From Nitrobacter sp051535215 (GTDB lineage Bacteria; Pseudomonadota; Alphaproteobacteria; Rhizobiales; Xanthobacteraceae), in the NCBI RefSeq assembly GCF_051535215.1, contig NZ_JBPPLY010000001.1, positions 372,001-436,000 on the forward strand: a stretch of 64,000 bases of DNA, given 5' to 3'. Numbering within the stretch: the stretch's first letter is position 1; every line of letters starts with the position of its first letter. Below are positions 31,557 through 40,879 of the stretch, in pieces. The translations under genes were made by a program, and so were the position numbers. Under the pieces are notes generated by a model. The model worked only from the letters and a program-made list of their open reading frames with translations, searched no databases and had not been told where the DNA came from.

Positions 31557-32312
31557 TATAAGTTACTGAAAAAATCTATTTTTTGATTTCAGCCACGCGC
31601 TCCGCAGACTAAAAAGCGATTTGGTCTGCGGAAGTTTCCCGAAGATTTTGCCGCTGGTCGTGATTTTTCATCTGCATGTAGACGTCGGTACGATGGTCAA
31701 TTGATGCAGTTCTGCGCCGCTCGCTTGCCTATGTCATGCGCTATTTGCTCATGGTGGTATATTGGACGGTAGCCGCAGAGGAACGGGGTCATGAAAAAAC
31801 TCCCGCTCAAGGAAGCGAAAAAGACGCTCCCGCTTTGATGGATCGCGCGCCGTCGCTGGAGAGCCAATCGTCCACCCGCAGTGGCAGCAGTAGGGACGCC
31901 GTGTTTGTTTCCTTCGAGGAATGGGAGGTCGGGCATGATGGAACTATGCCCCTACGCCCTAGCCACCTAAGGCGCGCGAAACCTCTCTCACGATATGGCT
32001 GTTTGATTGGAGGGAACGGATAAAACTTGGCTGCCTCTTAATCCCAGGTCGGCGAGGTCTGGCCGCTCGCAGACTGGCATCTCATACCTCATGTATGGCG
32101 ATCCATGAAGCAATAGCCCCTGGCGATATTGGCGCTCCGAGCCCGCCAGGGTTGAGGGATGCCCAGCCCAGCTAAGTGTACGCTGCCCTGATGGGTGGAT
32201 ATGCGTCCACAGTCCATCGTATCTGAGGCCCGATAAAATCTTTATTGTTCGTAAAGCGACCCATATTATGTGGAAATCTAGGTTGCGGCGCGGTGAGAGA
32301 GAAGCGGGTAAC
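31557..32312. other. Gap right of the attachment site
   Basis: No convincing gene. There is an 8-bp-arm inverted repeat, CCGCAGAC/GTCTGCGG, at 31602-31631. A possible promoter-like TTTATT / TATTAT pair (17-bp spacing, 32241-32269) precedes the HIT-domain operon. The rest is unassigned. Confidence 0.4.
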
Positions 32313-32966
32313 ATGAGCGACGACACGCGTTTTGCGTGGATCATGGACGATTCGATGCCCCGGTCGGAAGCGCTTTGGGATCGTGAGATTCTACGCACCG
32401 AGCGGTTCGTAGCCGTGCCGTCGGCCGGCTCTCTGGTTGCAGGCTGGACGTTGATCGTGCCGCGTCGACCGATGCTCAATCTGTCGCAAACCGACGCCGA
32501 AGAACGCGAGGAACTTGATGCAATCGCGACCCGTATTGCCGATTGGCTCGTTCCGCGTGGCCAAGAGATTTATTTCTTTGAGCATGGTAGTCGTACCGTA
32601 GGCAGTTTGACCGGCTGTGGTGTCGATCAGGCACACCTTCACATCGTACCGTTGCCCTTCGATCTGATTGCGGCGGCAACCGCGCGCACCGAAGCCGGGA
32701 TTGTCTGGCGCGACGCGCGCGAGATCGAGCCGCCGCTCGACACGCTGCCCGTCGAGGGCGAATATGTCGCCCTCTGGAGCAGAGCTGATCGTCGCACTAT
32801 GATTGGTGCGGTGACAGAGCCGGTTTCGCAGTGGATTCGGCGGGTGATTGCCGACGAGCTGGGGATCGGGGCACAATGGAACTACCGAAGTTATCCGCAG
32901 CTGAACCGGGTTCGGGAGACACTGGCGATGTTGCGTCCGTTGCAGACGGTGGCAGCGGAGGAGTAG
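32313..32966 (+). CDS. HIT-domain nucleotide hydrolase/transferase-like protein
   Basis: A 217-residue protein with an N-terminal HIT fold: ILRTERFVAVPSAGSLVAGW, LIVPRRPMLNLSQ, and the motif GCGVDQAHLHIVPLPFD near residue 105. The usual HxHxH is QAHLHIV, so the first His is replaced by Gln while the second and third remain. HIT proteins hydrolyse or transfer nucleotidyl groups (AMP-X, dinucleoside polyphosphates). I chose the ATG at 32313 (before SDDTRFAWIMDDS) because an upstream Met adds only an arginine-rich extension. It is the first gene of a tightly overlapping three-gene operon. Confidence 0.78.
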   Translation: MSDDTRFAWIMDDSMPRSEALWDREILRTERFVAVPSAGSLVAGWTLIVPRRPMLNLSQTDAEEREELDAIATRIADWLVPRGQEIYFFEHGSRTVGSLTGCGVDQAHLHIVPLPFDLIAAATARTEAGIVWRDAREIEPPLDTLPVEGEYVALWSRADRRTMIGAVTEPVSQWIRRVIADELGIGAQWNYRSYPQLNRVRETLAMLRPLQTVAAEE

Positions 32967-33586
32967 CAGCCGCGAGCGTGATCGAGACGGACAATAGGCT
33001 CGATCATCGCCAGTTCGGTCAGTGGGCAAGTCGTTACGGCAGATCCGCCTGGGTGCAGATCGGTATCGAATTTTCCTACCTCGTTCTGATTCTCTTTGCC
33101 TGTACGGCTGGACTGACGTGGATCGGCTATCACGTCGCCCCGCCGTCGCCGGCGGACCACCAGACCATGACGTTGTTGGGTATACCGTTCGATTATCCCA
33201 AGGACCGCAATTTTCTGTTGTGGATGTCCGTGGGCTTCAGCGGCATAGTTGGCGGCTCCTGCTTCGCACTCAAATGGCTTTACCACTCGGTCGCAAAGGG
33301 CCTGTGGAATCGCGATCGCGTCTTATGGCGCCTGATCGTGCCAATCCTCTCCGGGTCGGTCGCAGTATTCGTTTCGATGCTTGTCGCCTCGGGCATCCTG
33401 TCGCTAATAGATGCAAAATTCTTTTCCAATTTTTATGGGGCGGCTGGGGCCGGCTGGCTGGTCGGCTATTTCTCCGACAATGTCCTCGCTTCGCTCCAGA
33501 AACTCGCACACAAATGGTTCGGCACGGTCGATGATCCTAAGGGCAGCACCGGCACGATACCCGGCGCCGGGCAGCGAGATGCATGA
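32876..33586 (+). CDS. Four-helix membrane protein, putative effector
   Basis: A 236-residue integral membrane protein. After a ~60-residue soluble N-terminus it has four hydrophobic segments: FSYLVLILFACTAGLTWIGY (~68-90), FLLWMSVGFSGIVGGSCFAL (~113-135), LIVPILSGSVAVFVSMLVAS (~152-178) and AAGAGWLVGYFSD (~187-205). A charged tail (PKGSTGTIPGAGQRDA) follows. The start at 32876 overlaps the end of the HIT gene by 91 bp, and the stop overlaps the next start by 4 bp (ATGA). No family is recognised. In defence operons a small membrane protein beside nucleotide enzymes is often the killing effector; that is inference here. Confidence 0.72.
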   Translation: MELPKLSAAEPGSGDTGDVASVADGGSGGVAAASVIETDNRLDHRQFGQWASRYGRSAWVQIGIEFSYLVLILFACTAGLTWIGYHVAPPSPADHQTMTLLGIPFDYPKDRNFLLWMSVGFSGIVGGSCFALKWLYHSVAKGLWNRDRVLWRLIVPILSGSVAVFVSMLVASGILSLIDAKFFSNFYGAAGAGWLVGYFSDNVLASLQKLAHKWFGTVDDPKGSTGTIPGAGQRDA

Positions 33587-36105
33587 GCAGCACGCCGATC
33601 GATAACCAGGCACGCCAGCGCCGTCGGCCAGTCGGTCTGCTCGTCCATCCGGCGCTGATACCCGCAAGCGACCCTCCATCACTCGATTTCTTTTCGACGA
33701 TCCTGCAATACGGAACAAAGGTTGCAGGGTTGCAGATTCTCCCACCAGTCTGGGTACCACCCTATGTTGCGCTGCCGGCGTGGCTTTCCGACGAGTGGAT
33801 TACTGACCCCGCCGGCTGGGTCACGCGGGCGCGCCGCAAGGGCGTCAACCTAGAGCAGGCAGCAGCCTTACTGTCGGGCGACTCTTCGTATGCGGTCATC
33901 GTCCGGTCGAGCGCAGTCGGCGAAGGTCTCGACGATCGCGGCCTTTATCGCTCCGTGCGGCTTACCGCTGACGCTCCCTTCATGACGCTGGTCACCGCGA
34001 TCGAGGAAATCTACAGCCACTTTACAACGCATGGTCGTCACCCAGCCATGGGCATCTGTCTACAACGCTATATGGCGCCCGATTTCGCGGGTCACGTTTC
34101 CAACGAAGTCCATGTCAGCGCCACGCGCAACCAGTGGAAATTCCAAGTCGAATCCCCCGCGTTCGCTCCCGACCGCGGTCTGAACTCTAAATTCGCAGTT
34201 GTACCCGAAATGGCGCCTCTCGCACTCAGTTCGCAGCGCGATATTAGCCCGGCGCTGCGGAGTGCCTGTCACTGGATCAATCTGCGGATTGACGGCCGCT
34301 CACATATTGAGTGGTGCGCCGCCAACGGACGACTGTGGATCGTCCAGCTCGATCAGGAAAGCCCGACCTCTTCGGGCGTCAATCCGCATATCATGCCCGC
34401 GGCCCGCACGGTGATGCCGGTGCCGGACCCGATTTCGGCCGGGACAATCTTCTCTCTCTACCGCGTTCAAAACGACTCGCCTTGGCGCAAACTCCGCAAT
34501 GTCCGAGATTTCTGGACTGGCGCCGAGCCGCCGCACCATCGCCTCTTCTTCGCTACCGGCGATAAGCTCGAGGCCGTCCTTGGAAGCTGCGGCGGTGCCG
34601 CGCGGATCGCCAAGGAGATAGATGCGCTCACCGGCGGACGGGCAGTTCTGCGTACCGATTGCTTCAACGCGGCGGTTCGAACCTTCAACCTGCCGCGCAC
34701 GCATACCGTCGACGGCGCTACGGCCACCGACTGGGTCCGCAAGACGCTGAAGGCGATGGTCGCCAAGGGGGCTGCCGCCAACGAGATAGCGATCATCCTG
34801 CATCGCTATATTCCGGCGCGGGCTGCCGCTTGGACCTATTATTCGCTTGGTGACGACTTCGTGCAGATCGACTGCCTGTGGGGACTGCCCGACGGCCTGC
34901 AATTCCTGCCACATGACACGTTGCAGGTTGATGCACGGAGTGGGGAGGAACTGGCCGCACAGGTCCGTTTCAAGCCCGATTTCCTGCAGGAACAGGATGA
35001 TGGCAGCTGGCGCTATGTCGGGATTGCGCGCCAATATGGCCGCGACCGCGTGTTGTCGCGTGAGGCCTTGCGCCATCTCGCGCTCGAAACCGTGGCGGTA
35101 GCCCGAAAGATCAAGGATCGCGCCCAGATTATGTGGTTCTGCGATCTGCCCGATGAGTTGGGTATGGGCGAGCATCTACCTTGGTTTCGCTCAAAGGAGT
35201 ATGCTGGATTCGAGTCTGCCGCGCGGCCCGCACTGCCGACGAAAGCCGCGCGCAACCTTGCTGATCTTGACGCGCTCGATCGCGATACCAGCCGAGTCAT
35301 CATCCAGGTTGCGCCCGATGTTGAACTGGTCCGTGAGGACGATACTTTTCTCGATCGGGTAATCGCGATTGCTAGCGTTCGAAGCCTGCCGGTCGAGCTT
35401 GACGGTTCGATCCTCGGTCACGCTTATTACCGCTTACGCAGTGCGGGCATCGTCGTGCTTGTGCCGCAGCCTAAATATCCGCGCGTCCGTGGCCGGCATC
35501 GCCATTACAAGGTGGTTCGCGACGCTATTCCGCAGAATATTCAGGCGAAAGGCGAGCGCGTCACCTTCGCGCGTCTGTTGCCGGGTGAAGCCTCGGTTGC
35601 GCTGATCGGGAAACTTTTCGAGGAGGGGCTTGAGCTTAATGCTGCGCGTGCGCCTGCGCAAAAAACTGAAGAGCTTGCCGATGTTCTCGAAGTAGTGCGC
35701 GGCCTCGCGGTGACCAACGGTGTTGAGTGGGACAATCTGCTCGCGACGGCGCTTGAGAAACGCGAGAAACGCGGTGGGTTCGAGCAGCAGACCGTTCTTC
35801 TTGAGACAGCGAGGCCGATGCCAGATCGGGGGACGATACCGGGTGTGGGCGGGGATCGGCAGTCCTCGATCTCGTTGCGCGATCTCGGCGTTGTCGCGGT
35901 CGAAGGATCGAGTGCCTTGATCTCCTTCTCCAAATTGCTGTCGTTCGACACTACTGAGGTCGAGCTTTTGGTTGATGGCCGCCCGATCAATGTGGCTATT
36001 GCGCTCGACGGCACCGGTGTGCGGTTGATAGCGAGTGATCCGCACCGCGAGGAGGATCTTCCCGATTCACAGCTCAATCTTTTCGATGGGAGCGCGCATC
36101 AATAA
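33583..36105 (+). CDS. PPDK/PEP-synthase-like ATP-binding protein fused to a MazG/PRA-PH-like domain
   Basis: An 840-residue protein. Residues ~95-270 resemble the ATP-grasp N-terminal domain of pyruvate phosphate dikinase/PEP synthase (IVRSSAVGEGLDDRG, ICLQRYMAPDFAGHVSNEVH, HIEWCAANGRLWIVQLDQ). Residues ~370-530 look like a second degenerate copy (IILHRYIPARAAAWTYY, ALETVAVARKIKDRAQIMWF). The phospho-histidine and PEP-binding domains of the true enzymes are missing. Residues ~640-750 match MazG/phosphoribosyl-ATP pyrophosphohydrolase-like proteins: KVVRDAIPQNIQAKGERVTF, LFEEGLELN, EELADVLEVVRGLA, EKREKRGGFE. It is the last gene of the HIT-membrane protein operon (4-bp overlap). The combination suggests nucleotide-based chemistry. 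I know no characterised homologue. Confidence 0.78.
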   Translation: MSSTPIDNQARQRRRPVGLLVHPALIPASDPPSLDFFSTILQYGTKVAGLQILPPVWVPPYVALPAWLSDEWITDPAGWVTRARRKGVNLEQAAALLSGDSSYAVIVRSSAVGEGLDDRGLYRSVRLTADAPFMTLVTAIEEIYSHFTTHGRHPAMGICLQRYMAPDFAGHVSNEVHVSATRNQWKFQVESPAFAPDRGLNSKFAVVPEMAPLALSSQRDISPALRSACHWINLRIDGRSHIEWCAANGRLWIVQLDQESPTSSGVNPHIMPAARTVMPVPDPISAGTIFSLYRVQNDSPWRKLRNVRDFWTGAEPPHHRLFFATGDKLEAVLGSCGGAARIAKEIDALTGGRAVLRTDCFNAAVRTFNLPRTHTVDGATATDWVRKTLKAMVAKGAAANEIAIILHRYIPARAAAWTYYSLGDDFVQIDCLWGLPDGLQFLPHDTLQVDARSGEELAAQVRFKPDFLQEQDDGSWRYVGIARQYGRDRVLSREALRHLALETVAVARKIKDRAQIMWFCDLPDELGMGEHLPWFRSKEYAGFESAARPALPTKAARNLADLDALDRDTSRVIIQVAPDVELVREDDTFLDRVIAIASVRSLPVELDGSILGHAYYRLRSAGIVVLVPQPKYPRVRGRHRHYKVVRDAIPQNIQAKGERVTFARLLPGEASVALIGKLFEEGLELNAARAPAQKTEELADVLEVVRGLAVTNGVEWDNLLATALEKREKRGGFEQQTVLLETARPMPDRGTIPGVGGDRQSSISLRDLGVVAVEGSSALISFSKLLSFDTTEVELLVDGRPINVAIALDGTGVRLIASDPHREEDLPDSQLNLFDGSAHQ

Positions 36106-36330
36106 CTTTCGTAGCCCGTCGAACAAATGAGCGTTCTGCTGGCGGATGGCCGAGCCGTGGCGCGGGTGAAGCTGCACTCTTCTGCGACCACGACGAAGGC
36201 GTTCAGATCACGAAGATTCTCGTTCGCCATTCATAAGTCCAGCTAATCATGGCATATCGGATTAACCAATCTAATCGAAAACCGAGGCGAGCGCTATATC
36301 CGGTCAACCGAATGCGAAGGGAGGCCGAAC

Positions 36331-37256
36331 ATGCAATCCGTAAAGTTCAAGAACGCCGCGATCGAGATGGCCGCGAACCTGCAGGTCCCTGCCGGCTTTG
36401 ATAAAAAAGACTTATCCGGCCATCGTCGTCATCCATCCTGCCGGTGGCGTGAAGAAGCAGAAGGCGGGCATCTATGCCAGCAAGCTCGCGGCGGAGGGCT
36501 TTGTCGCCATTGCCTTCGATGCGTCCTATCAGGGCGAGAGCGGCGGTGAGCCGCGTCAGCTCGAAAACCCCTATGCCCGTGTCAAGGATATCAGCGCCGC
36601 GATCGATTATCTAACAACGCTGCCGTATGTCGATCGCGAGCGCATCGGCGCCATGGGCATCTGCGCTGGCGGCGCCTATACCGTGACCACCGCACTCGGC
36701 GATCGTCGCATCAAGGCGGTGGGCGCCGTCAGCGCCACCAATTACGGCGCGATCCTGCGCAATGGCTGGGAAGGACGCGACGACCTGAGCGGAGCATTCG
36801 CGATGCTGGACAACGCCGTGCAGGCCCGCACCAATGAGGCCAATGGCGCGGAAACCGGCTACTATCCGATCGTGCCACAGAAGGCGGAAGAAGCCCCGAA
36901 TGTCGATCTGGCCGAGGCGGTCGAGTATTACTGCACTCCGCGCGCACTGCTCCACCTCGCCGAGCATCGCTCCAACGCGCAGCCTGATGCAACTCGTCAC
37001 CTTCGATGCCTTCCATCTGGTGGACCTGTTCCTGAATCAGCCGATCCAGATTGTCGCAGGTGAGGACGCGGGTACGCGCTGGATCACCGAAGACCTGTTC
37101 CGCCGCGCCGCCAGCAAGGACAAGCATCTGCACATCGTTCCGGGCGGAACGCATGTCGGCCTGTATGACAAGCCGGATCTAGTGAGCGAGGCCATGTCGA
37201 AGCTCGGCCCCTTCAAGCCAAGCTCTGAGCACAAGTGCCGTGCCGCCCAGATATGA
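36331..37256 (+). pseudogene. Alpha/beta-hydrolase (dienelactone-hydrolase-like) with two frameshifts
   Basis: Three successive frames spell one hydrolase: MQSVKFKNAAIEMAANLQVP, then TYPAIVVIHPAGGVKKQKAG with the nucleophile motif MGICAGGAY (GxCxGG) and RIKAVGAVSATNYG, then LMQLVTFDAFHLVDLFLNQP to HIVPGGTHVGLYDKPD, which carries the catalytic-site His region. The frame changes fall in the A run at 36402-36410 and near 36980. The cysteine in place of the usual Ser nucleophile follows the dienelactone-hydrolase pattern. The gene is inactivated. A second damaged copy follows immediately. Confidence 0.75.
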
Positions 37257-37300
37257 CGTCTGGGCGGCCCTCTCAAGCAGAACGGAAAGGCCCGCGGAAA

Positions 37301-37540
37301 TGAAGACCGTTACTTTCAAGAACAAGATCTGAGATATGGCGGCCAACCTGCACGTACCTGCGAGCTTCGATGAATCGAAGACATATCCGGCCATCGTCGT
37401 GGCGCTCCCGATCAGTTCCTGCAAGGAGCAGACGGCGGCGATCTACGCCTCGAAACTAGCCGAACTGAGCTACGTGTGCCTCGCGTTCGATGCTTCCACG
37501 CAAGGCGCGAGCGCAGGTCCAACGAACAATGGATCAAGCT
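37301..37540 (+). pseudogene. Truncated second alpha/beta-hydrolase copy
   Basis: It starts MKTVTFKNKI, then a TGA replaces the expected Arg codon (the paralogue continues IEMAANL at that place), and the reading continues as DMAANLHVPASFDESKTYPA, KLAELSYVCLAFDASTQGAS before homology stops near 37540. It is a paralogue of the preceding pseudogene, cut off by unrelated sequence. Nonsense mutation plus truncation make it clearly non-functional. Confidence 0.7.
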
Positions 37541-37880
37541 TCGTCGGAGTGACATTCCTTCCTTCTCTCGTATCACCGTGCTCATGTCCGCCGCCTTTCA
37601 GGAAATATGGAGATCAGGTTGTACGGTTTTCTGATTTCCAGCATCTTGACCGGTTCATTCTCCGGCGCCCGCTAAAAGCTCCCGCCAGCATTGTTGCTCA
37701 TGGCTCCGCCCTCGCGCGGCACAAGAAAACTCTCCGACCTTTCGCGGATATGTGGTGCTTTCTCTTATGCCTGTTGAAGACGGGAGACCTGTAAATCCGG
37801 GGAGTTTGGCTTGATTGACAACACATAAATTGCGGCTCGTGCTGCGGCGGTCCTTGACGTTTTCAACGGAGGTTTCCGTC
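37541..37880. other. Gap before the recombinase trio
   Basis: No supported gene. This is the junction between the truncated hydrolase and the recombinase trio and should contain the outer end of the RIT element; I could not identify its terminal inverted repeat by eye. Confidence 0.4.
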
Positions 37881-38819
37881 ATGACCGAGCGATTGATTCC
37901 CCGCGCGCAGCGCGGTGCCAACACCTTCTTGCAGTTCGAAGCGTATTGCCGATGGGCTCTCGATGAGCGCGGATTTACGCCAGCGACGGTTCAGCAGAGC
38001 CGCTGGCATCTGACGTGCTTTTTGACTTGGTGCGCCGCACGCGGCCATGGTGTCAAGGACATCACGATCGATGACGTCGATGCATACATCGTCGCGCAGA
38101 GCCGGCGACGCTGGTGTCGCCGGACGATCAACAGCGTCGCAAAGATCCTGCGCATGTTCTTTCGCTTCCTCACCGAACAAGGCTGGTTACGGTGCGATCT
38201 ATCGATAGCGATTCAGGCGCCACGGATCTATGCGATGGAGGACCTGCCAACCGGCGTGGATTGGCAAGACGTCGGCCGTTTGTTCTCGAGCCTGAAGGGG
38301 AACGTTTCAAAGGACATCCGAGATCGCGCCATTTTGATGCTAATGGCTGTCTACGGTCTGCGTTCAAGCGAGGTCGCCGGGCTGCAACTCGAGCATCGGG
38401 ATTGGGATCGCGAACTGCTGCGGGTCCGGCGCGTCAAGCGCCGTGGCCCGCAGGACTATCCGATGATCGCTTCGTTCAACGATGCGTTGCTTGCCTATTT
38501 GAAGCGTGTACGGCAGCGGCCCAGCGTTCACCGTGAGGTTTTCTTGAGCCTCGCTCCACCGTATCGACCCATGAGCACACAGGCGCTCTACGACATGGTA
38601 TCCAAGCGTCTGCACTCACTCGGCGTGCGCACGGCTCATTACGGCCCGCACAGCCTGCGCCATGCCTGCGCGACGCGGCTGGTCGCCGAAGGGCTGTCAT
38701 TGAAGGAGATTGGCGATCACCTGGGACACCGCAGCACCCGCTCAACGCGTATCTACGCCAAAGTAGACCTCACCGGATTACGCGAGGTGGCTGCCTTCGA
38801 TCTGGGGGAGCTGCCATGA
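37881..38819 (+). CDS. Tyrosine recombinase, first of a RIT trio (RitA-like)
   Basis: A 312-residue tyrosine recombinase. It has an N-terminal SAM-like core-binding domain (FLQFEAYCRWALDERGFTPA) and a catalytic domain with all key residues visible: Arg in VYGLRSSEVAGL, HSLRHACATRLVAEG (HxxR), LGHRSTRSTRIYAKVD (His and the nucleophile Tyr). The start at 37881 has GGAGG upstream; the stop overlaps the next gene by 4 bp. Three consecutive overlapping tyrosine recombinases define RIT elements (recombinase in trio), whose mobility mechanism is still little known. Confidence 0.85.
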   Translation: MTERLIPRAQRGANTFLQFEAYCRWALDERGFTPATVQQSRWHLTCFLTWCAARGHGVKDITIDDVDAYIVAQSRRRWCRRTINSVAKILRMFFRFLTEQGWLRCDLSIAIQAPRIYAMEDLPTGVDWQDVGRLFSSLKGNVSKDIRDRAILMLMAVYGLRSSEVAGLQLEHRDWDRELLRVRRVKRRGPQDYPMIASFNDALLAYLKRVRQRPSVHREVFLSLAPPYRPMSTQALYDMVSKRLHSLGVRTAHYGPHSLRHACATRLVAEGLSLKEIGDHLGHRSTRSTRIYAKVDLTGLREVAAFDLGELP

Positions 38820-39760
38820 AGCTACAGCATGCCGTCGAGACCTATCTGCAGTTCAAACGCTCCCTGGGCATGCGCATGCAGTCCGAGGGGAGCGAGCTGA
38901 TCGCCTTCTGCCGTGTCATGGGCGATCCGGACATGGAGGCCGTCAGACCGGCTGCGGTGCTCGCTTTTATTTGCGGAAGCGGTCCCATCACGCATGCGTG
39001 GAAGCAGAAGGTGTCTGTCTTGCGCAGCTTTTATCGCTTCGCGCTCGAGCGCCATCTCACCACAACCGTACCGTTACCTGAGAACGATCCCCAGTTTCCG
39101 CCGCTGCGCTCTCCCTATATCTATTCGACGACCGAGGTGCGGCGACTCGTGGCGGCCACGGAAGTCTTGCATCGGCCTCGTGTGCCACTGCAGGCGTTGG
39201 GATATCGGACTCTGTTGCTTCTGCTGTACGGCACCGGCATGATCGGCGAAGCCGTGGCGCTGACCGTCGCGGATGTCGATCGACTCGAGCGGGTGATCAC
39301 GGTGCGCAATACCAAGTTCTTCAAGTCGCGCCTCGTCCCGATCGGGCCCAAGCTCACGGAGGCGCTGAGCGTCTATGCGCGATGCCGCACCCGGCAGTTG
39401 CCGATGCCGGCCGGCACTGCCTCGGCATTCTTTGCCACGAACCGCGGCACGGGCTGGTACCCCGGCTGGACCGAGGCATTGTTTTGCCGGCTGCGACAAC
39501 ACGCGAACGTCGTTTGTAACGCTGAAGGCCAGAGTCAGCCGCGCTTACACGATCTTCGTCACACCCACGTCCAGCACCAACTGCTCGCTTGGTACCGCGC
39601 CGGGAAGGATGTCCAGCATTTGCTGCCGAAGCTGGCCACTTACTTGGGGCACGTCGACGTGCGCTCCCTTCAGCACTATCTCGCGATCACTCCCGAACTT
39701 TTACATGAGGCGAACCAGCGGTTCGAACGCTACGCCGATCTGGAGCACTCCCATGCGTGA
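38816..39760 (+). CDS. Tyrosine recombinase, second of a RIT trio (RitB-like), missing catalytic Arg
   Basis: A 314-residue recombinase with a core-binding domain (VETYLQFKRSLGMRM) and a catalytic domain containing HDLRHTHVQHQLLAW, LGHVDVRSLQHYL. The first catalytic box, normally YGTGLRxGEA, reads YGTGMIGEA at about residue 140: one residue is missing and no Arg is present. An in-frame 3-bp deletion explains this and should disable catalysis. It overlaps the first gene by 4 bp and the third by 8 bp. Confidence 0.82.
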   Translation: MKLQHAVETYLQFKRSLGMRMQSEGSELIAFCRVMGDPDMEAVRPAAVLAFICGSGPITHAWKQKVSVLRSFYRFALERHLTTTVPLPENDPQFPPLRSPYIYSTTEVRRLVAATEVLHRPRVPLQALGYRTLLLLLYGTGMIGEAVALTVADVDRLERVITVRNTKFFKSRLVPIGPKLTEALSVYARCRTRQLPMPAGTASAFFATNRGTGWYPGWTEALFCRLRQHANVVCNAEGQSQPRLHDLRHTHVQHQLLAWYRAGKDVQHLLPKLATYLGHVDVRSLQHYLAITPELLHEANQRFERYADLEHSHA

Positions 39761-40656
39761 CACCACTTTGCTTGGTCCATGGATTCGTCGCTTTCTCCTC
39801 GAGCATCTGATTGCCGAGAGGAACCTCGCGCGCAACACCCAGATCAGCTATCGGGATACTTTGATCGTGTTGCTCCCGTTCCTCGGCAAATCTCTCAATA
39901 CGCCCATCGATCGACTGTCGGTAGAGCAGATGTCACCGAAGCTGATCCGTCGGTTCCTCGAGCACCTTGAGAAGGAGCGGCGCTGTGGCGGGGCCACCCG
40001 CAACCTGCGTCTGGCCGCGATCCATTCGCTGGCCAAGTTCATCGGCGGCCACAGTCCGGAATATCTACCTTGGAGCTCCTCGGTGCGTGCGGTGCCGTTC
40101 AGGAAGGTTGCGCATCCCACCATGGCCTATCTTGAGAAGGCGGAGATGGACGCGGTGCTGAATGCACCGGATCGCCGCACGCCTCAAGGCCAGCGCGATT
40201 TCGCCATGCTCCTGTTCCTCTACAATACCGGTGCCCGCGCGGATCAAGGTTGGCGATTTGTCTGGTGCTCAGGGCAACTGCGTTCAGTTGACCGGCAAAG
40301 GATCCAAAACTCGTCGGTGCCCCCTATGGCCTCAAACCGCCCGCGTCCTGCAGTGTTTGGTACAGGATCGCAGCCCCGGCGAGCATGTCTTTCTCAATCG
40401 TCTCGGGCAGCCCATGACGCGCTTCGGCATCTACGCGCTGGTGTCGCGGACCGTCGCTCAGGTCGTGAAGAAAATGCCCTCGTTGAAGAACAAGCGCATC
40501 AGCCCGCATTCGATTAGGCACACGAGCGCCGTACATCTGCTTCGCGCTGGCGTGGACATCAACACGATCAGAGCGTGGCTAGCTGGGAAAGGCGAGGAGT
40601 ACTTCAACAAAATTGAAGCTTGCTTGAGCTGGCCGCATTTGCCCGCCTCTCGTTAG
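39753..40656 (+). pseudogene. Third RIT recombinase (RitC-like), frameshifted and truncated
   Basis: It starts MRDTTLLGPWIRRFLLEHLI and proceeds normally to LLFLYNTGARAD, where a deletion near 40243 (about 10 bp lost) shifts the frame. The second frame continues KVGDLSGAQGNCVQLTGKGS, PHSIRHTSAVHLLRAGVDIN to IRAWL near 40580, where the expected GHxxxxxTxxIY segment is replaced by unrelated sequence. The final His and the nucleophile Tyr are therefore lost. Together with the defect in the second gene, this RIT element is dead. Confidence 0.82.
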
Positions 40657-40879
40657 AGGAGGTCGCCGAGGACTGCTTTGCACCCTTGTCGGCGTTCAAA
40701 TCGGGTGGCGTTGAAGGTAGCCCAGCGTGTTAGGCGCTCGCGCCATCTCCGCAACCCTGGCCGGCTCCGACGCTGCGAGCGCTACCAAGCAAAGCTCGCC
40801 GCCGTTCAAAGGAATCCCTTTTGGACGATTATGAAGAGCTCCGTTCCAACGCCGATTGACACACGAGGGCGGATCGGCC

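Noticed and set aside
31306..31557. Minus-strand frame over the attachment site beginning MARPKRFELLTPRF
   Set aside because: This is the well-known spurious translation of the antisense of tRNA 3' ends; it overlaps the integrase start and has no independent support.
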